Notes: generated by a model not told the origin, from the letters alone. DNA of 64,000 nucleotides from Mucilaginibacter_A sp041088075 (GCF_041088075.1 NZ_JBGCVY010000063.1:1-64000); one strand, 5' to 3'. Shown: positions 31,126 to 39,436, counted from the first letter of the stretch. Numbers and translations: made by a program.

Positions 31126-32724
31126 CTATCTGAATAAATGAACCAAAGCCAAAACCGAATCGTTGATTTTGGAGAAAACCAGCGAAGGAAAAATGCCGAT
31201 AGTTAAAGCCATCAAAGCGAGCGGAATTAAAGCTGCTTTTTCGCGGAAGTTGACATCGGTTAAAGCGGTGCGCCAGGCTTCTCCACCGGCTAATCTTGTT
31301 TCGCCAAAAAACATGCGTTGCAGCGTCCATAAAAAATAAGCGGCACTCAGCAAAATTCCGATGGAACCGCAAATGGCCATCCAACTGGGCAATAATCCGT
31401 TTACCAAAGATGAAGTAAAAGCACCGATCAACACAAAAGCTTCGCCCATAAAAGCAGAAAAGCCTGGCAAACCAAGCGAGGCAAAAAACGCGATCAGCAC
31501 AAATACGGTGAATTGCGGCATTAGCGAAGCTAAACCCCGAAAATTATAAATATAACGGTCGTGAACGCGGGTATAAATTACGCCAACCAAAAAGAACAGC
31601 ATCGCCGATAAAAAACCGTGGCTCAGCATTTGCATTACCGCGCCGCTGATGCCTTCGGTGGTTTGAGAGGCCACCCCCAGCAAAACAAAACCCATGTGCG
31701 AAATGGAAGAATAAGCGATCAAACGTTTTAAATCTGTTTGTGCCAGCGCATTTAAAGCACCGTATAAAATTGAAATGACGCCGAGCAAACCCAGCCAGAA
31801 AGCACCTGCGGTTGCCACTTCCGGGAAAATACTGAAACAAATGCGCAGGATCCCGTAACCGCCCACTTTCAGCAAAACACCGGCAAGAATAATGGAAACA
31901 GCAGTTGGCGCTTCTACGTGTGCATCGGGCAGCCAGGGGTGCAGCGGAACGACCGGAACTTTGATGGCAAAAGCGATAAACAGCACCACAAAAGCCAGCG
32001 AACGCGCAGGGAATCCGAATAAAGTTTGATGCGCGGAAAAGATAGAACCCTGTGCATAATTGGCCGGGTTCATCATGTGGACGATGTTGAATGTATGGTT
32101 TCCGGTTGCAGGATCGGTTACGGAAAAGTACAGGCCGATCATCACCAGCAACATAAAAACGGAGCCAAACAACGTATAAAGAAAAAATTTGATGGCCGCA
32201 TACTCCCGCCGAACGCCGCCCCACATGCCGATCAAAAAGTAAAGCGGCAGGAGCATCAACTCGTAAAAAATGTAAAACAGGAAAAAATCCAGCGCGCAAA
32301 AAACACCGATTACGGCCGTATCCAGCAATAAAAACAAAGCAAAAAAACCTTTTAAATTAGTTTTGATTTCCCAGGAAGCCAGCACGGCAACCGCCATGAC
32401 GATGGATGACATGAACAGCAAGCCGATGGAAAGCCCGTCAACGCCGACAAAATAATCAATTTGCATGTTGCCCAGCGAACCAAGATTTAAACTGATCCAG
32501 CTTACTTTTTCGGCAAACTGATATTCGTTTATATGATTTATGCCGCTAAAAGAAGCACCGGTTTGAAAATGAAAATACAGCCATCCGCTTAAAACAACCT
32601 GAACCAAAGTTGCAGCCAAAGCGATGTACTTGAAGCTGTTGCGCAAAGAAACAGGCAGTAAAAGAAGCATCACCCCAAACAGTAAAGGCGTAAAAATGAG
32701 CAGTGTAAGTATGTGGTCCATCAA
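31126..32724 (-). CDS. nuoM: NADH-quinone oxidoreductase subunit M
   Basis: Antiporter-like proton-pumping subunit of complex I, 532 residues and about 14 membrane segments. Conserved stretches: FYIFYELMLLPLYFLIGMWGG with the TM5 glutamate, VVPLHPWLPDAHVEAPTAVSIILAGVLLKVGGYG and LKRLIAYSSISHMGFVLLG. It follows nuoL with one base between, so translation is coupled. Core repeats at 32547-32558 and 32659-32670 are translated as part of the N-terminal region (the latter as Met-Leu-Leu-Leu-Leu). Confidence 0.96.
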   Translation of the reverse strand: MMDHILTLLIFTPLLFGVMLLLLPVSLRNSFKYIALAATLVQVVLSGWLYFHFQTGASFSGINHINEYQFAEKVSWISLNLGSLGNMQIDYFVGVDGLSIGLLFMSSIVMAVAVLASWEIKTNLKGFFALFLLLDTAVIGVFCALDFFLFYIFYELMLLPLYFLIGMWGGVRREYAAIKFFLYTLFGSVFMLLVMIGLYFSVTDPATGNHTFNIVHMMNPANYAQGSIFSAHQTLFGFPARSLAFVVLFIAFAIKVPVVPLHPWLPDAHVEAPTAVSIILAGVLLKVGGYGILRICFSIFPEVATAGAFWLGLLGVISILYGALNALAQTDLKRLIAYSSISHMGFVLLGVASQTTEGISGAVMQMLSHGFLSAMLFFLVGVIYTRVHDRYIYNFRGLASLMPQFTVFVLIAFFASLGLPGFSAFMGEAFVLIGAFTSSLVNGLLPSWMAICGSIGILLSAAYFLWTLQRMFFGETRLAGGEAWRTALTDVNFREKAALIPLALMALTIGIFPSLVFSKINDSVLALVHLFR

Positions 32725-32725
32725 C

Positions 32726-34762
32726 CTAAATCAACGTTTTAAAAAGGTAAATACTGAGGATGACCAGCAACATGCCCAGCAAATATTGCTGCACTTTGCC
32801 AGTTTGAAAACCCCGGGCAAAACTACCAATATCACGGACACGGAAGGCGATAAAATTTACCAGCCCATCAACAAGGTAGCGGTCCAGCCATTTGCTGATT
32901 TCGGAAAAAAGCAGGCCGGTTTTGGCCAGCAGGTTTACAAAGCCATCAATCACTAAACGATCAAAAGCATACAATTTTTGGCTGACCCAAACTACTGTTT
33001 TTACCACATGATTTTGGTAGAACCGGTCAATATACCATTGGTTGTAAGACAAGCGGAACAGAAGGCCGCTTTCAGGAAACCAGTTGATACTTTTCCTAAA
33101 ATATTGCAAATAAGCTAAATAAATAACCGGAATGGTAATGATGTTTACCGCAGCAGGAATTAAAGTATGGTACAAATTCTCGCGTTCGAAGTAATCTGCC
33201 GTTAAAAAACCTTTAAAAAGCCAGCTTTGCTCGTACAACAAAGGGTTGAGCGAAAACACGGGAAACAAAGAAAACAGTGCTAAAAACAGCATCGGCCAAG
33301 CGAACAGATTGTTTTCTTTGGAAAAATGCAGCTCGAAAGTTGGAACCATTTCCTTCAACTTGGATTCGCCCCAAAACACTTTAAACATCAGCCGGGCAAT
33401 GTAAAAAGCGGTGAGCCAACTGGTGATTAAGATGGAAATGGGAATGAGTTTGTAGAAAAAAGACCGGCCTTCTGCCCACTCAAAAGCCTGGATCAAAATG
33501 CCGTCTTTGGATAAATAGCCGGAAGTAAGCGGCAAACCGATCAAAGCCAAGCCTGCAACAATGCAGGTAACAAAAGTAACCGGCAAAGCTTTGCGCAAAC
33601 CGCCCATGTATAAAATGTTCTGTGGGTCAATTTCTAAGTGCAGTTTTTCTTTTAAATGCTGCATTTCGTGGATGATAACGCCGGCCGACAAAAACAAAAG
33701 ACACTTAAAAAAAGCATGTGTGGTTAGGTGGAACAAAGCGGAAGCATAAGCGCCCATGCCCATTGCGGCAACCATAAAACCCAATTGCGAAATGGTAGAA
33801 AAAGCCAGGATTTTTTTCAAATCGTTTTGGGTGAGGGCAATCGTTGCCGCCATAAAAGCGGTAAAAGTGCCGGTTATGGTGATGATTAATTTTACATCCG
33901 CATTAAAAATTGGATAAACCCGCGCCAACAAGAAAACGCCAGCAGCGACCATGGTTGCCGCGTGGATTAGGGCCGAAACGGAAGTTGGCCCTTCCATCGC
34001 ATCGGGCAGCCAGGTGTGCAACGGAAATTGTGCCGATTTGGCCATCGCTCCGAGAAAAAAACACAATCCTGCAATGGTTAACCAGGTTCCTGATAATCCT
34101 CCGGCAGTTGTAAAGTTATTTGGATGGCTGAAAAGTGTCAGCAGGTCAAACGTTTGGAAGTGTGCAAACAGGATCATGATGCCGATCAAGAAACCGATAT
34201 CACCAATCCGGTTCATGATAAAAGCTTTTTTATTGGCCTGGACTGCCTTTTCCCGCGTAAACCAAAAGCCGATTAACAAGTAGGAAGCAAAGCCGACCAA
34301 CTCCCAAAAAGCGTATAGCAACAGTAAATTATCAACCACCACCAAAGCCAGCATCGCGAAGCAAAAAAAACTGAGGTAACGGAAATAGCGGCGGAAATTC
34401 CGGTCGCCTTCCATATAAGCCAAAGAATAAAAATGTACCGCCAAAGCGATACCGGAGACCAAAACCAGCATCAGCACCGAAAGGTTATTGAGCAGCAAAC
34501 CGGCAAAGATTTTTACGGTGCCGATCTGAAACCATAGGATTTGTTGGTGAACAGGTTCCCGGTTCCAAATTTTTGAGAAAAGGAAAGCCGAACTAATCAA
34601 ACTCAACAAGATACAAATAGTGGCCAGCCAGCCTTCCGTTTTGCCCGATGCTGTTTTTACCACTATAAAATTGGTGATAAAAGCAGCAAAAGGCAGCAGC
34701 ACGGCAATTAATGCAAGTTGGATTTCGAGTGTATGGTTTTGTAAAGTATGGATCGGTTCCAA
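32726..34762 (-). CDS. nuoL: NADH-quinone oxidoreductase subunit L
   Basis: Largest antiporter-like subunit of complex I, 678 residues, with the C-terminal amphipathic helix region that braces the membrane arm. Conserved stretches: LLYAFWELVGFASYLLIGFW, AKSAQFPLHTWLPDAMEGPTSVSALIHAATMVAAGVFL and DLKKILAFSTISQLGFMVAA. It starts 6 bp after nuoK. A palindromic copy of the ATGCTGTTTTTA variant (34648-34687) is translated between the first two membrane segments (Ile-Val-Val-Lys-Thr-Ala-Ser). Confidence 0.96.
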   Translation of the reverse strand: MEPIHTLQNHTLEIQLALIAVLLPFAAFITNFIVVKTASGKTEGWLATICILLSLISSAFLFSKIWNREPVHQQILWFQIGTVKIFAGLLLNNLSVLMLVLVSGIALAVHFYSLAYMEGDRNFRRYFRYLSFFCFAMLALVVVDNLLLLYAFWELVGFASYLLIGFWFTREKAVQANKKAFIMNRIGDIGFLIGIMILFAHFQTFDLLTLFSHPNNFTTAGGLSGTWLTIAGLCFFLGAMAKSAQFPLHTWLPDAMEGPTSVSALIHAATMVAAGVFLLARVYPIFNADVKLIITITGTFTAFMAATIALTQNDLKKILAFSTISQLGFMVAAMGMGAYASALFHLTTHAFFKCLLFLSAGVIIHEMQHLKEKLHLEIDPQNILYMGGLRKALPVTFVTCIVAGLALIGLPLTSGYLSKDGILIQAFEWAEGRSFFYKLIPISILITSWLTAFYIARLMFKVFWGESKLKEMVPTFELHFSKENNLFAWPMLFLALFSLFPVFSLNPLLYEQSWLFKGFLTADYFERENLYHTLIPAAVNIITIPVIYLAYLQYFRKSINWFPESGLLFRLSYNQWYIDRFYQNHVVKTVVWVSQKLYAFDRLVIDGFVNLLAKTGLLFSEISKWLDRYLVDGLVNFIAFRVRDIGSFARGFQTGKVQQYLLGMLLVILSIYLFKTLI
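34648..34687. repeat. Intragenic palindromic repeat in nuoL
   Basis: ATGCTGTTTTTACC, then ACTATAAAATTGGTG, then ATAAAAGCAGC. The first 29 bp match the full arm consensus and the last 11 mirror its start, giving a hairpin-capable unit inside the coding sequence. Confidence 0.75.
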
Positions 34763-34768
34763 ATTTTG

Positions 34769-35074
34769 TTAATCTTTTAATTCGTCAATCTTGCCGGGAT
34801 CAATGGTTTTAAACCTTCGGTAAACATTCAAAATAATGGCCAAAGCAACCGCGGTTGCAGCAGCGGCCAGAACGATGGCAAACAAAGCAAAAATTTGTCC
34901 GCTGTTGTGGTAGCGGTCGTATTTTCCAAACGCAATCAGATTGATAACGGCGGCGTTAATGATAAATTCAATCCCAATCAAAACCTGGATGGCGTTGTTT
35001 TTAGTCAAAACCATGTACAAACCGGCGGAAAATAAACACGCGCCAATCAGCATAAAAGTTTGGAGGTTAATCAA
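34769..35074 (-). CDS. nuoK: NADH-quinone oxidoreductase subunit K
   Basis: Small membrane subunit of complex I with three membrane segments. I place the start at the TTG at 35074, giving 102 residues beginning Met-Ile-Asn-Leu-Gln, which aligns with the usual NuoK N-terminus; a longer GTG-started frame from 35110 would lie inside nuoJ and add residues not found in the family, and the ATG at 35053 would cut into the first segment. Conserved features: LTKNNAIQVLIGIEFIINAAVINLIAF with the membrane glutamate. It overlaps the nuoJ stop by 8 bp. Confidence 0.93.
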   Translation of the reverse strand: MINLQTFMLIGACLFSAGLYMVLTKNNAIQVLIGIEFIINAAVINLIAFGKYDRYHNSGQIFALFAIVLAAAATAVALAIILNVYRRFKTIDPGKIDELKD

Positions 35075-35606
35075 GTGAACGCTCCTTTCTGGCCAAATGC
35101 GCGGCACCAATCAACGCCATCATCAGCAAAATGGAAATCGCTTCAAAAGGCAGCAAATAAGTGGTCATTAAATTGGTACCGATATTGGTAACGGTATTGT
35201 CCTGCGGACGAAAAGTATTGTTGGTTGATTGTGCGATCCATTGAAGTTGATCTGGTTTTAGTTTGAAAATTGCATTCACCAGTACAATCAAAAATGCCGC
35301 GGCCACCAGCAAGGCCGGAAACTGTTTCAGCGTAAAAACCGGATGCCGGCTCTCCTCCAATTTCTCCAAAGTTTCTTTGCTCGACAGCATGAACGTGAAC
35401 AGCATCAGCACCAAAACGCCGCCTACATAAATTACGATCTGGGTAACGGCCACAAAATCTGCCAGAGCAAAAACGTACAAGCCGGCAACGGCAAAAAGCG
35501 TAACAAAAAACATAAAAACCGAGCGCACTAAATTTTGGCTTGCTGCCACAAACCAGGCCGAAGCAACCGTAGTTAAACCCAGAAAAATAAAAATGCCTTG
35601 CTCCAT
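35067..35606 (-). CDS. nuoJ: NADH-quinone oxidoreductase subunit J
   Basis: Membrane subunit of complex I, 179 residues, five predicted membrane segments. Conserved pattern LVRSVFMFFVTLFAVAGLYVFALADFVAVTQIVIYVGGVLVLMLF is present. Its ATG (35604-35606) shares two bases with a repeat arm whose TAA is the stop of the upstream nuoI gene, so the intergenic sequence is the repeat core itself. Confidence 0.95.
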   Translation of the reverse strand: MEQGIFIFLGLTTVASAWFVAASQNLVRSVFMFFVTLFAVAGLYVFALADFVAVTQIVIYVGGVLVLMLFTFMLSSKETLEKLEESRHPVFTLKQFPALLVAAAFLIVLVNAIFKLKPDQLQWIAQSTNNTFRPQDNTVTNIGTNLMTTYLLPFEAISILLMMALIGAAHLARKERSLD

Positions 35607-35631
35607 GCTTCTTTTACCCCTGTTTTTTTTG
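35605..35631 (+). repeat. Repeat arm forming the nuoI-nuoJ junction
   Basis: Minus strand reads TAAAAGAAGCATG: TAA (35614-35616) ends nuoI and ATG (35604-35606) starts nuoJ. The whole intergenic spacer is repeat sequence. Confidence 0.85.
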
Positions 35632-36195
35632 TGTGGCCGCTTGTTTGGCCGCCAACTTTTCGGCCTGCTGCTTCTCCAATTCTAAACGTTTTTCTTCGGC
35701 TTCTGCTTCGCTCATCGGCGAAAAACGGTAAGTCAGCAAATCCAGTTCTTCCACACTTTTATCGTATTGGTTGGTCATCGTGATACATTCCGTCGGGCAA
35801 ACCGTGGTGCACAAACCGCAGTACATGCACTTGGCCATATCAATATCAAACTTTGCCGCATACAAACGTTTGGTTGTGCCATCGGAAGTTTGCCCGATGG
35901 CTTCGGTTGCTTTGATAGATTCGATTTCAATACAATTAACCGGACAAATTTTCGCACACAAGTCGCATACAATACAATCCTCCATTTCCACAAAAAGCTG
36001 GTAACGGCCAACTTCCGGGACTGGTAGTTTTTGATGCGGGTATTGGATGGTAACGTTTCCTTCCTGTTGTTTAAAATAATTATCGGACTGAATGCCTATC
36101 ACTTCCCTACTGTTTTTAGCAGCTAAAAAATGTTTCAGGGTGAGGTTGAAGCCTTTTCCTGCTGATTTAATGCCTTTTATGATGTTGTTGAACAT
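35614..36195 (-). CDS. nuoI: NADH-quinone oxidoreductase subunit I
   Basis: Peripheral-arm ferredoxin-like subunit of complex I carrying clusters N6a and N6b, 193 residues. Two 4Fe-4S motifs are intact: CIVCDLCAKICPVNC-like (CVVCDLCAKICPVNC) and CMYCGLCTTVCPTEC. The C-terminal about 35 residues are rich in Glu, Lys, Gln and Ala and are probably disordered. A variant arm (ACTGTTTTTAGC then AGCTAAAAAATG, from 36110) lies in the coding part near the N-terminus. Confidence 0.95.
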   Translation of the reverse strand: MFNNIIKGIKSAGKGFNLTLKHFLAAKNSREVIGIQSDNYFKQQEGNVTIQYPHQKLPVPEVGRYQLFVEMEDCIVCDLCAKICPVNCIEIESIKATEAIGQTSDGTTKRLYAAKFDIDMAKCMYCGLCTTVCPTECITMTNQYDKSVEELDLLTYRFSPMSEAEAEEKRLELEKQQAEKLAAKQAATQKKQG

Positions 36196-36215
36196 TTTGA
36201 TTTTTAATTTTTACC

Positions 36216-36260
36216 GTAGAGACGTTGCATGCAACGTCTCTACATCGGCAACGTCTCTAC
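36216..36260. repeat. Perfect palindrome with extra half, overlapping the nuoH stop
   Basis: GTAGAGACGTTGCA (36216-36229) is followed directly by its reverse complement (36230-36243), a perfect 28-bp palindrome. A further half GCAACGTCTCTAC (36248-36260) follows. On the minus strand the TAG of this last half (36257-36259) is the stop codon of nuoH. It looks like a REP-type palindromic element. Confidence 0.85.
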
Positions 36261-37327
36261 ATCAACCACAACCGCCAAATCCCCGAAACCAGCATACACA
36301 AAAAGGCAAGCGGCGTTAAAACCTTCCAGCATAAATCCATCAATTGATCAACACGGAAACGCGGCAACGTCCACCGAACCCACATTTGCAATCCGATCAA
36401 AAGCAGCGATTTCAGAAAAATCCAGCCAATCCCCCAAATATTTCCGGTCGTCCAATCAGCTAATTTTACGGCACCGATGTTTGGCAGCGGCGTATTCCAG
36501 GCTCCCAGAAACAGGATCACGCCAACCATGGACACCAAAAACATCATGGAATATTCGGCCAGAAAAACCAGCGCAAAACGGATTCCGGTGTATTCGGTGT
36601 GAAAACCAGCCACCAATTCGGATTCTGCTTCCGGGATATCGAACGGCGCACGGTTGCTTTCGGCTAATGAAGCAATAAAATAAATGACGAAAGCAACGAT
36701 CAGATGAGGCGCACGAAAGATGTTCCAGGCTAAAAACCCGCCTACTTCTTTTACCGGTATAAATCCTAAAAATTTGGTGTTTTCCGCGGAAAGGATTCCT
36801 TGTTGTTTGGCAATTTCCTGCAAATCCAACGTCTGCGAAATCATGATGACTGAAATAATGGCAAAGCCAGCCGGAATTTCATACGAAACAATTTGCGCCA
36901 CCGAACGCATCGCGCCCAGCAAAGCATACTTGTTGTTCGATCCCCAGCCGGCCATCAAAATCCCAACCGTTTCGATGGAAAGCACGGCCAGGATATAAAA
37001 AATCCCAACATTGATATTGGCTGGAATTAAACCCGGTGCCCAGGGCAAAGCGGCAAAACCTAAATAAACCGCTACAAAAATGATGATTGGTGCAAGCGCA
37101 AAAAGCACTTTATCGGCTGCATTTGGCGTGATCAGTTCTTTTTGCAGCATCTTTAACATATCTGCAAAAACCTGCAACGAACCATATTTTCCGGTTTCCA
37201 TCGGCCCCAACCTATCCTGGATAAACGCGGAAACCTTGCGTTCGGCATAAACGCCAAACGTGGTAAACAGCGCCACAAAAGTAAACAGCGCCAGGGCAAC
37301 CAAAATGCTGAGGAGGTAATGGTTCAA
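36257..37327 (-). CDS. nuoH: NADH-quinone oxidoreductase subunit H
   Basis: Membrane subunit of complex I at the quinone site, 356 residues with eight or nine membrane segments. Family features: VYAERKVSAFIQDRLGP near the N-terminus and SNRAPFDIPEAESELVAGFHTEY. The start is a TTG at 37327; in the same frame no ATG is found before an upstream stop, and this start gives a normal N-terminus. First gene of the nuoHIJKLM row here; nuoG and others are not upstream. A perfect TAAGTTTG element lies 22 bp before the start. A core variant (36742-36753) is translated as Pro-Val-Lys-Glu-Val. Confidence 0.94.
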   Translation of the reverse strand: MNHYLLSILVALALFTFVALFTTFGVYAERKVSAFIQDRLGPMETGKYGSLQVFADMLKMLQKELITPNAADKVLFALAPIIIFVAVYLGFAALPWAPGLIPANINVGIFYILAVLSIETVGILMAGWGSNNKYALLGAMRSVAQIVSYEIPAGFAIISVIMISQTLDLQEIAKQQGILSAENTKFLGFIPVKEVGGFLAWNIFRAPHLIVAFVIYFIASLAESNRAPFDIPEAESELVAGFHTEYTGIRFALVFLAEYSMMFLVSMVGVILFLGAWNTPLPNIGAVKLADWTTGNIWGIGWIFLKSLLLIGLQMWVRWTLPRFRVDQLMDLCWKVLTPLAFLCMLVSGIWRLWLM

Positions 37328-37349
37328 AACAAATGATTTACTATGCCTG

Positions 37350-37357
37350 CAAACTTA
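37350..37357 (-). promoter_or_regulatory. Putative -7 element of the nuoH operon
   Basis: Minus strand TAAGTTTG, a perfect TAnnTTTG match, 22 bp upstream of the TTG start of nuoH, supporting independent transcription of nuoH-M. Confidence 0.5.
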
Positions 37358-37404
37358 CTTATTTAGAACGATTGCGGGAAGCAAAGGAATTGAGGTGAGT
37401 CAGG

Positions 37405-38211
37405 CTAATCCCAAATTTGACGGAGGTTTAACCCGATTTGCTGGCCGAAAAACAACTGCGTGCTTTTTTCAAAAGAATCGGTATAATCAGAAACGTAGAA
37501 ACGGTGCGGCGCGGGTTCATCTTCGTTTAACAAATCCATTCGCTGCAGTTCTTGCCAGAGATGACGGGCAACGATTTCGGTATTATCAACGATGGCTATT
37601 TCGGGATGATAATAAGCGGCAATCTCGTTTCGGATTAATGGATAATGCGTACAGCCTAAAATCAAACTGTCAATTCCCTGCAAAACAGGATCAGAAAGAT
37701 AAGTGTGGATGAGCGTACTGCTGATTTGATCGTTAAAAAAACCTTCTTCAATCATCGGCACCAACAATGGCGTGGCAAGGGAATGCACGTTTAAACCTGG
37801 TTTTTTCTGCTGGATTTTTTGCGCGTAGATATTGGATTTGATCGTAGCACGTGTGGCAATGACACCGATATTTTGAAACCGATCAGTAGCGGTCATAAAA
37901 TCAACCACCGGGTCAATCACGCTGTAAATCGGGATTTGGTTTCCCAAAAACAGTTTCAAATCGTGGTAAGCCAACGAAGATGCGGTGTTGCAGGCGATGA
38001 CAATTGCTTTACAGCCTTCGTCCATCAAAAACTTCGCGATCTTCAAAGAGTAATATTTGATGGCTTCGGGTGATTTATCGCCGTAAGGCAAATGCGCCGT
38101 ATCGCCAAAATAAACCAATGCTTCTTTTGGCATCAATTTATTGATGGCGTTGGCAACGGTCAATCCGCCAATTCCCGAATCAAAAACACCGATGGGCTGG
38201 TTTGCTGGCAT
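37405..38211 (-). CDS. murI: Glutamate racemase
   Basis: Supplies D-glutamate for peptidoglycan. 268 residues. GVFDSGIGGLTVANAI carries the catalytic Asp, VIACNTASS gives C74 and LILGCTHYPL gives C187 with the neighbouring His, so both catalytic cysteines are present. Last gene of the row uppS, bamA, ompH, ompH, murI, a common Bacteroidota order, but cut off from the ompH genes by a terminator hairpin and a repeat arm. Confidence 0.95.
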   Translation of the reverse strand: MPANQPIGVFDSGIGGLTVANAINKLMPKEALVYFGDTAHLPYGDKSPEAIKYYSLKIAKFLMDEGCKAIVIACNTASSLAYHDLKLFLGNQIPIYSVIDPVVDFMTATDRFQNIGVIATRATIKSNIYAQKIQQKKPGLNVHSLATPLLVPMIEEGFFNDQISSTLIHTYLSDPVLQGIDSLILGCTHYPLIRNEIAAYYHPEIAIVDNTEIVARHLWQELQRMDLLNEDEPAPHRFYVSDYTDSFEKSTQLFFGQQIGLNLRQIWD

Positions 38212-38224
38212 CCGGCTAAAATAA

Positions 38225-38263
38225 AAAAAGCGGTGTCTTTTTTAGCTCAAGACACCGCTTTTT
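38225..38263. terminator. Terminator between ompH and murI
   Basis: Strong stem AAAAAGCGGTGTC / GACACCGCTTTTT with a loop of about 13 nt, located after the ompH stop (minus strand). T tracts flank both sides. Its presence suggests murI needs read-through or its own promoter. Confidence 0.8.
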
Positions 38264-38281
38264 AGTGGATAAAAGAAGTAT
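38259..38281 (-). repeat. Repeat arm next to the ompH stop
   Basis: TTTTTAGTGGA then TAAAAGAAGTAT on the plus strand, the AC form of the core. It overlaps the T tract of the terminator and ends one base before the ompH stop codon (38283). Confidence 0.75.
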
Positions 38282-38282
38282 G

Positions 38283-38795
38283 TTACTTTAAACCTAATTT
38301 CGCTTTTACGGCAGCCATCATATTGTCTGCTTCCGGGGAAACTAATAATTCGGTTTGAGAAGTATCAATTACGTAAGTATAACCTTTTTCTTTGGCTACA
38401 GCTTGTACGGCAGCACGCGCTTTGTCCAACAATGGTTTTGATAATTGTTGCGTTTTGTCGCCAACTTGTTGTTGCGCTTTTGCCTGGAAATCCTGCAAGC
38501 GTTTGTTTGAATCTTGCAATTCAGCTTCTTTCGCTGTACGGGCTGCATCCGTCATGGTTGCTTTTTTGGCATCGTAACCTTGTGCGTTTGTCTGCAGCTC
38601 ATTGTTTAAAGCTGTTAACTGGTCAACAAAAGTTTTCTGGTAATCCTGGATTTGTTTTTGCACTGTTTTGGTTTCAGGCATTTGATCAATTAATTGATTG
38701 AAAGCAATGTGGCCGATTTTGGATTGTGCCTGGGCAACATTTCCTGCAAAAAATAAACAGCCGGCAACTAAAGCAACTTTAAATAGTTTTTTCAT
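38283..38795 (-). CDS. OmpH/Skp-family periplasmic chaperone
   Basis: Skp-like chaperone for outer-membrane proteins, 170 residues. Signal peptide residues 1-23 (ends NVAQAQ). The mature part starts with KIGHIAFNQLIDQMPETKTVQKQ, then a long Gln/Ala/Lys-rich coiled coil (about 50-120) and a C-terminal strand (YTYVIDTSQTELL). It is the second of two adjacent paralogues downstream of bamA, whose product it presumably serves. Confidence 0.92.
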   Translation of the reverse strand: MKKLFKVALVAGCLFFAGNVAQAQSKIGHIAFNQLIDQMPETKTVQKQIQDYQKTFVDQLTALNNELQTNAQGYDAKKATMTDAARTAKEAELQDSNKRLQDFQAKAQQQVGDKTQQLSKPLLDKARAAVQAVAKEKGYTYVIDTSQTELLVSPEADNMMAAVKAKLGLK

Positions 38796-38820
38796 TTTTG
38801 TTATTGAGGGTGATTTTTAT

Positions 38821-38839
38821 ATACTGTTTTTATAAGGTG
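38821..38839 (+). repeat. Variant repeat between the two ompH genes
   Basis: ATACTGTTTTTATAAGGTG, the ACTG form of the core with a shortened tail, in the 51-bp gap between the two ompH genes. Confidence 0.65.
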
Positions 38840-38846
38840 TTTTTTG

Positions 38847-39377
38847 TTATTGGGCAAATACGCCTGGTTTTAAACCCAAACGGGTGATTACAGCCGCACT
38901 TTTATCATAACGCGGATTTGCATAAAGCATTATCACTTCGCTGTTTTTATCAAAGATCATGTCCAAATTTTCGCTTTCGGCAATGGCTTGAACGGCTTTT
39001 GCAACACGGTCTTGCACAGGTTTAATCAGTGCAGTGCTGCGTTGCGCCAGTTCGCCGTCCGGCCCGAATTTTTGGCGTTGAAAATCTTTCGCGGCTTTTT
39101 CTTTGTCAATAATTTCGTTCTCGCGTCGTTTTTTCATGTCGGCCGTCATCAACACCTGGTCGGCCTGGTAAGCTTTGTACATGCGGTCAATATCCTGAAA
39201 ACGGGCATCGGTTTCTTTTTGCCACTGATCTGAAATTGCAGCCAACTGCTTTTGCGAAGACGCATATTCGGGCACGTGCTTCAAAATATATTCAGAATCA
39301 ACATAAGCAAAACGCTGTGCAAACGCGGCTGTTACGGCCAGTACAGGTATCAATAATGTTAGAAATAATTTCTTCAT
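38847..39377 (-). CDS. OmpH/Skp-family periplasmic chaperone
   Basis: First of two Skp-like paralogues, 176 residues. Signal peptide residues 1-20 (ends AAFAQ). RFAYVDSEYILKHVPEYASSQKQL is the strand/helix entry to the coiled-coil tentacle (about 45-125), and the C-terminal strand reads LDMIFDKNSEVIMLYANP. Directly follows bamA on the same strand, consistent with a role in escorting barrel proteins to the BAM complex. Confidence 0.92.
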   Translation of the reverse strand: MKKLFLTLLIPVLAVTAAFAQRFAYVDSEYILKHVPEYASSQKQLAAISDQWQKETDARFQDIDRMYKAYQADQVLMTADMKKRRENEIIDKEKAAKDFQRQKFGPDGELAQRSTALIKPVQDRVAKAVQAIAESENLDMIFDKNSEVIMLYANPRYDKSAAVITRLGLKPGVFAQ

Positions 39378-39436
39378 GTTACAAAACTACGCAAAATAAT
39401 GTTTTTGAAAATCTTGCACATCTAAATTTGATGAAA

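Noticed and set aside
35075..35110. Longer nuoK start at 35110
   Set aside because: It would add 12 residues from inside nuoJ that do not fit the NuoK family; the TTG at 35074 gives a standard N-terminus.
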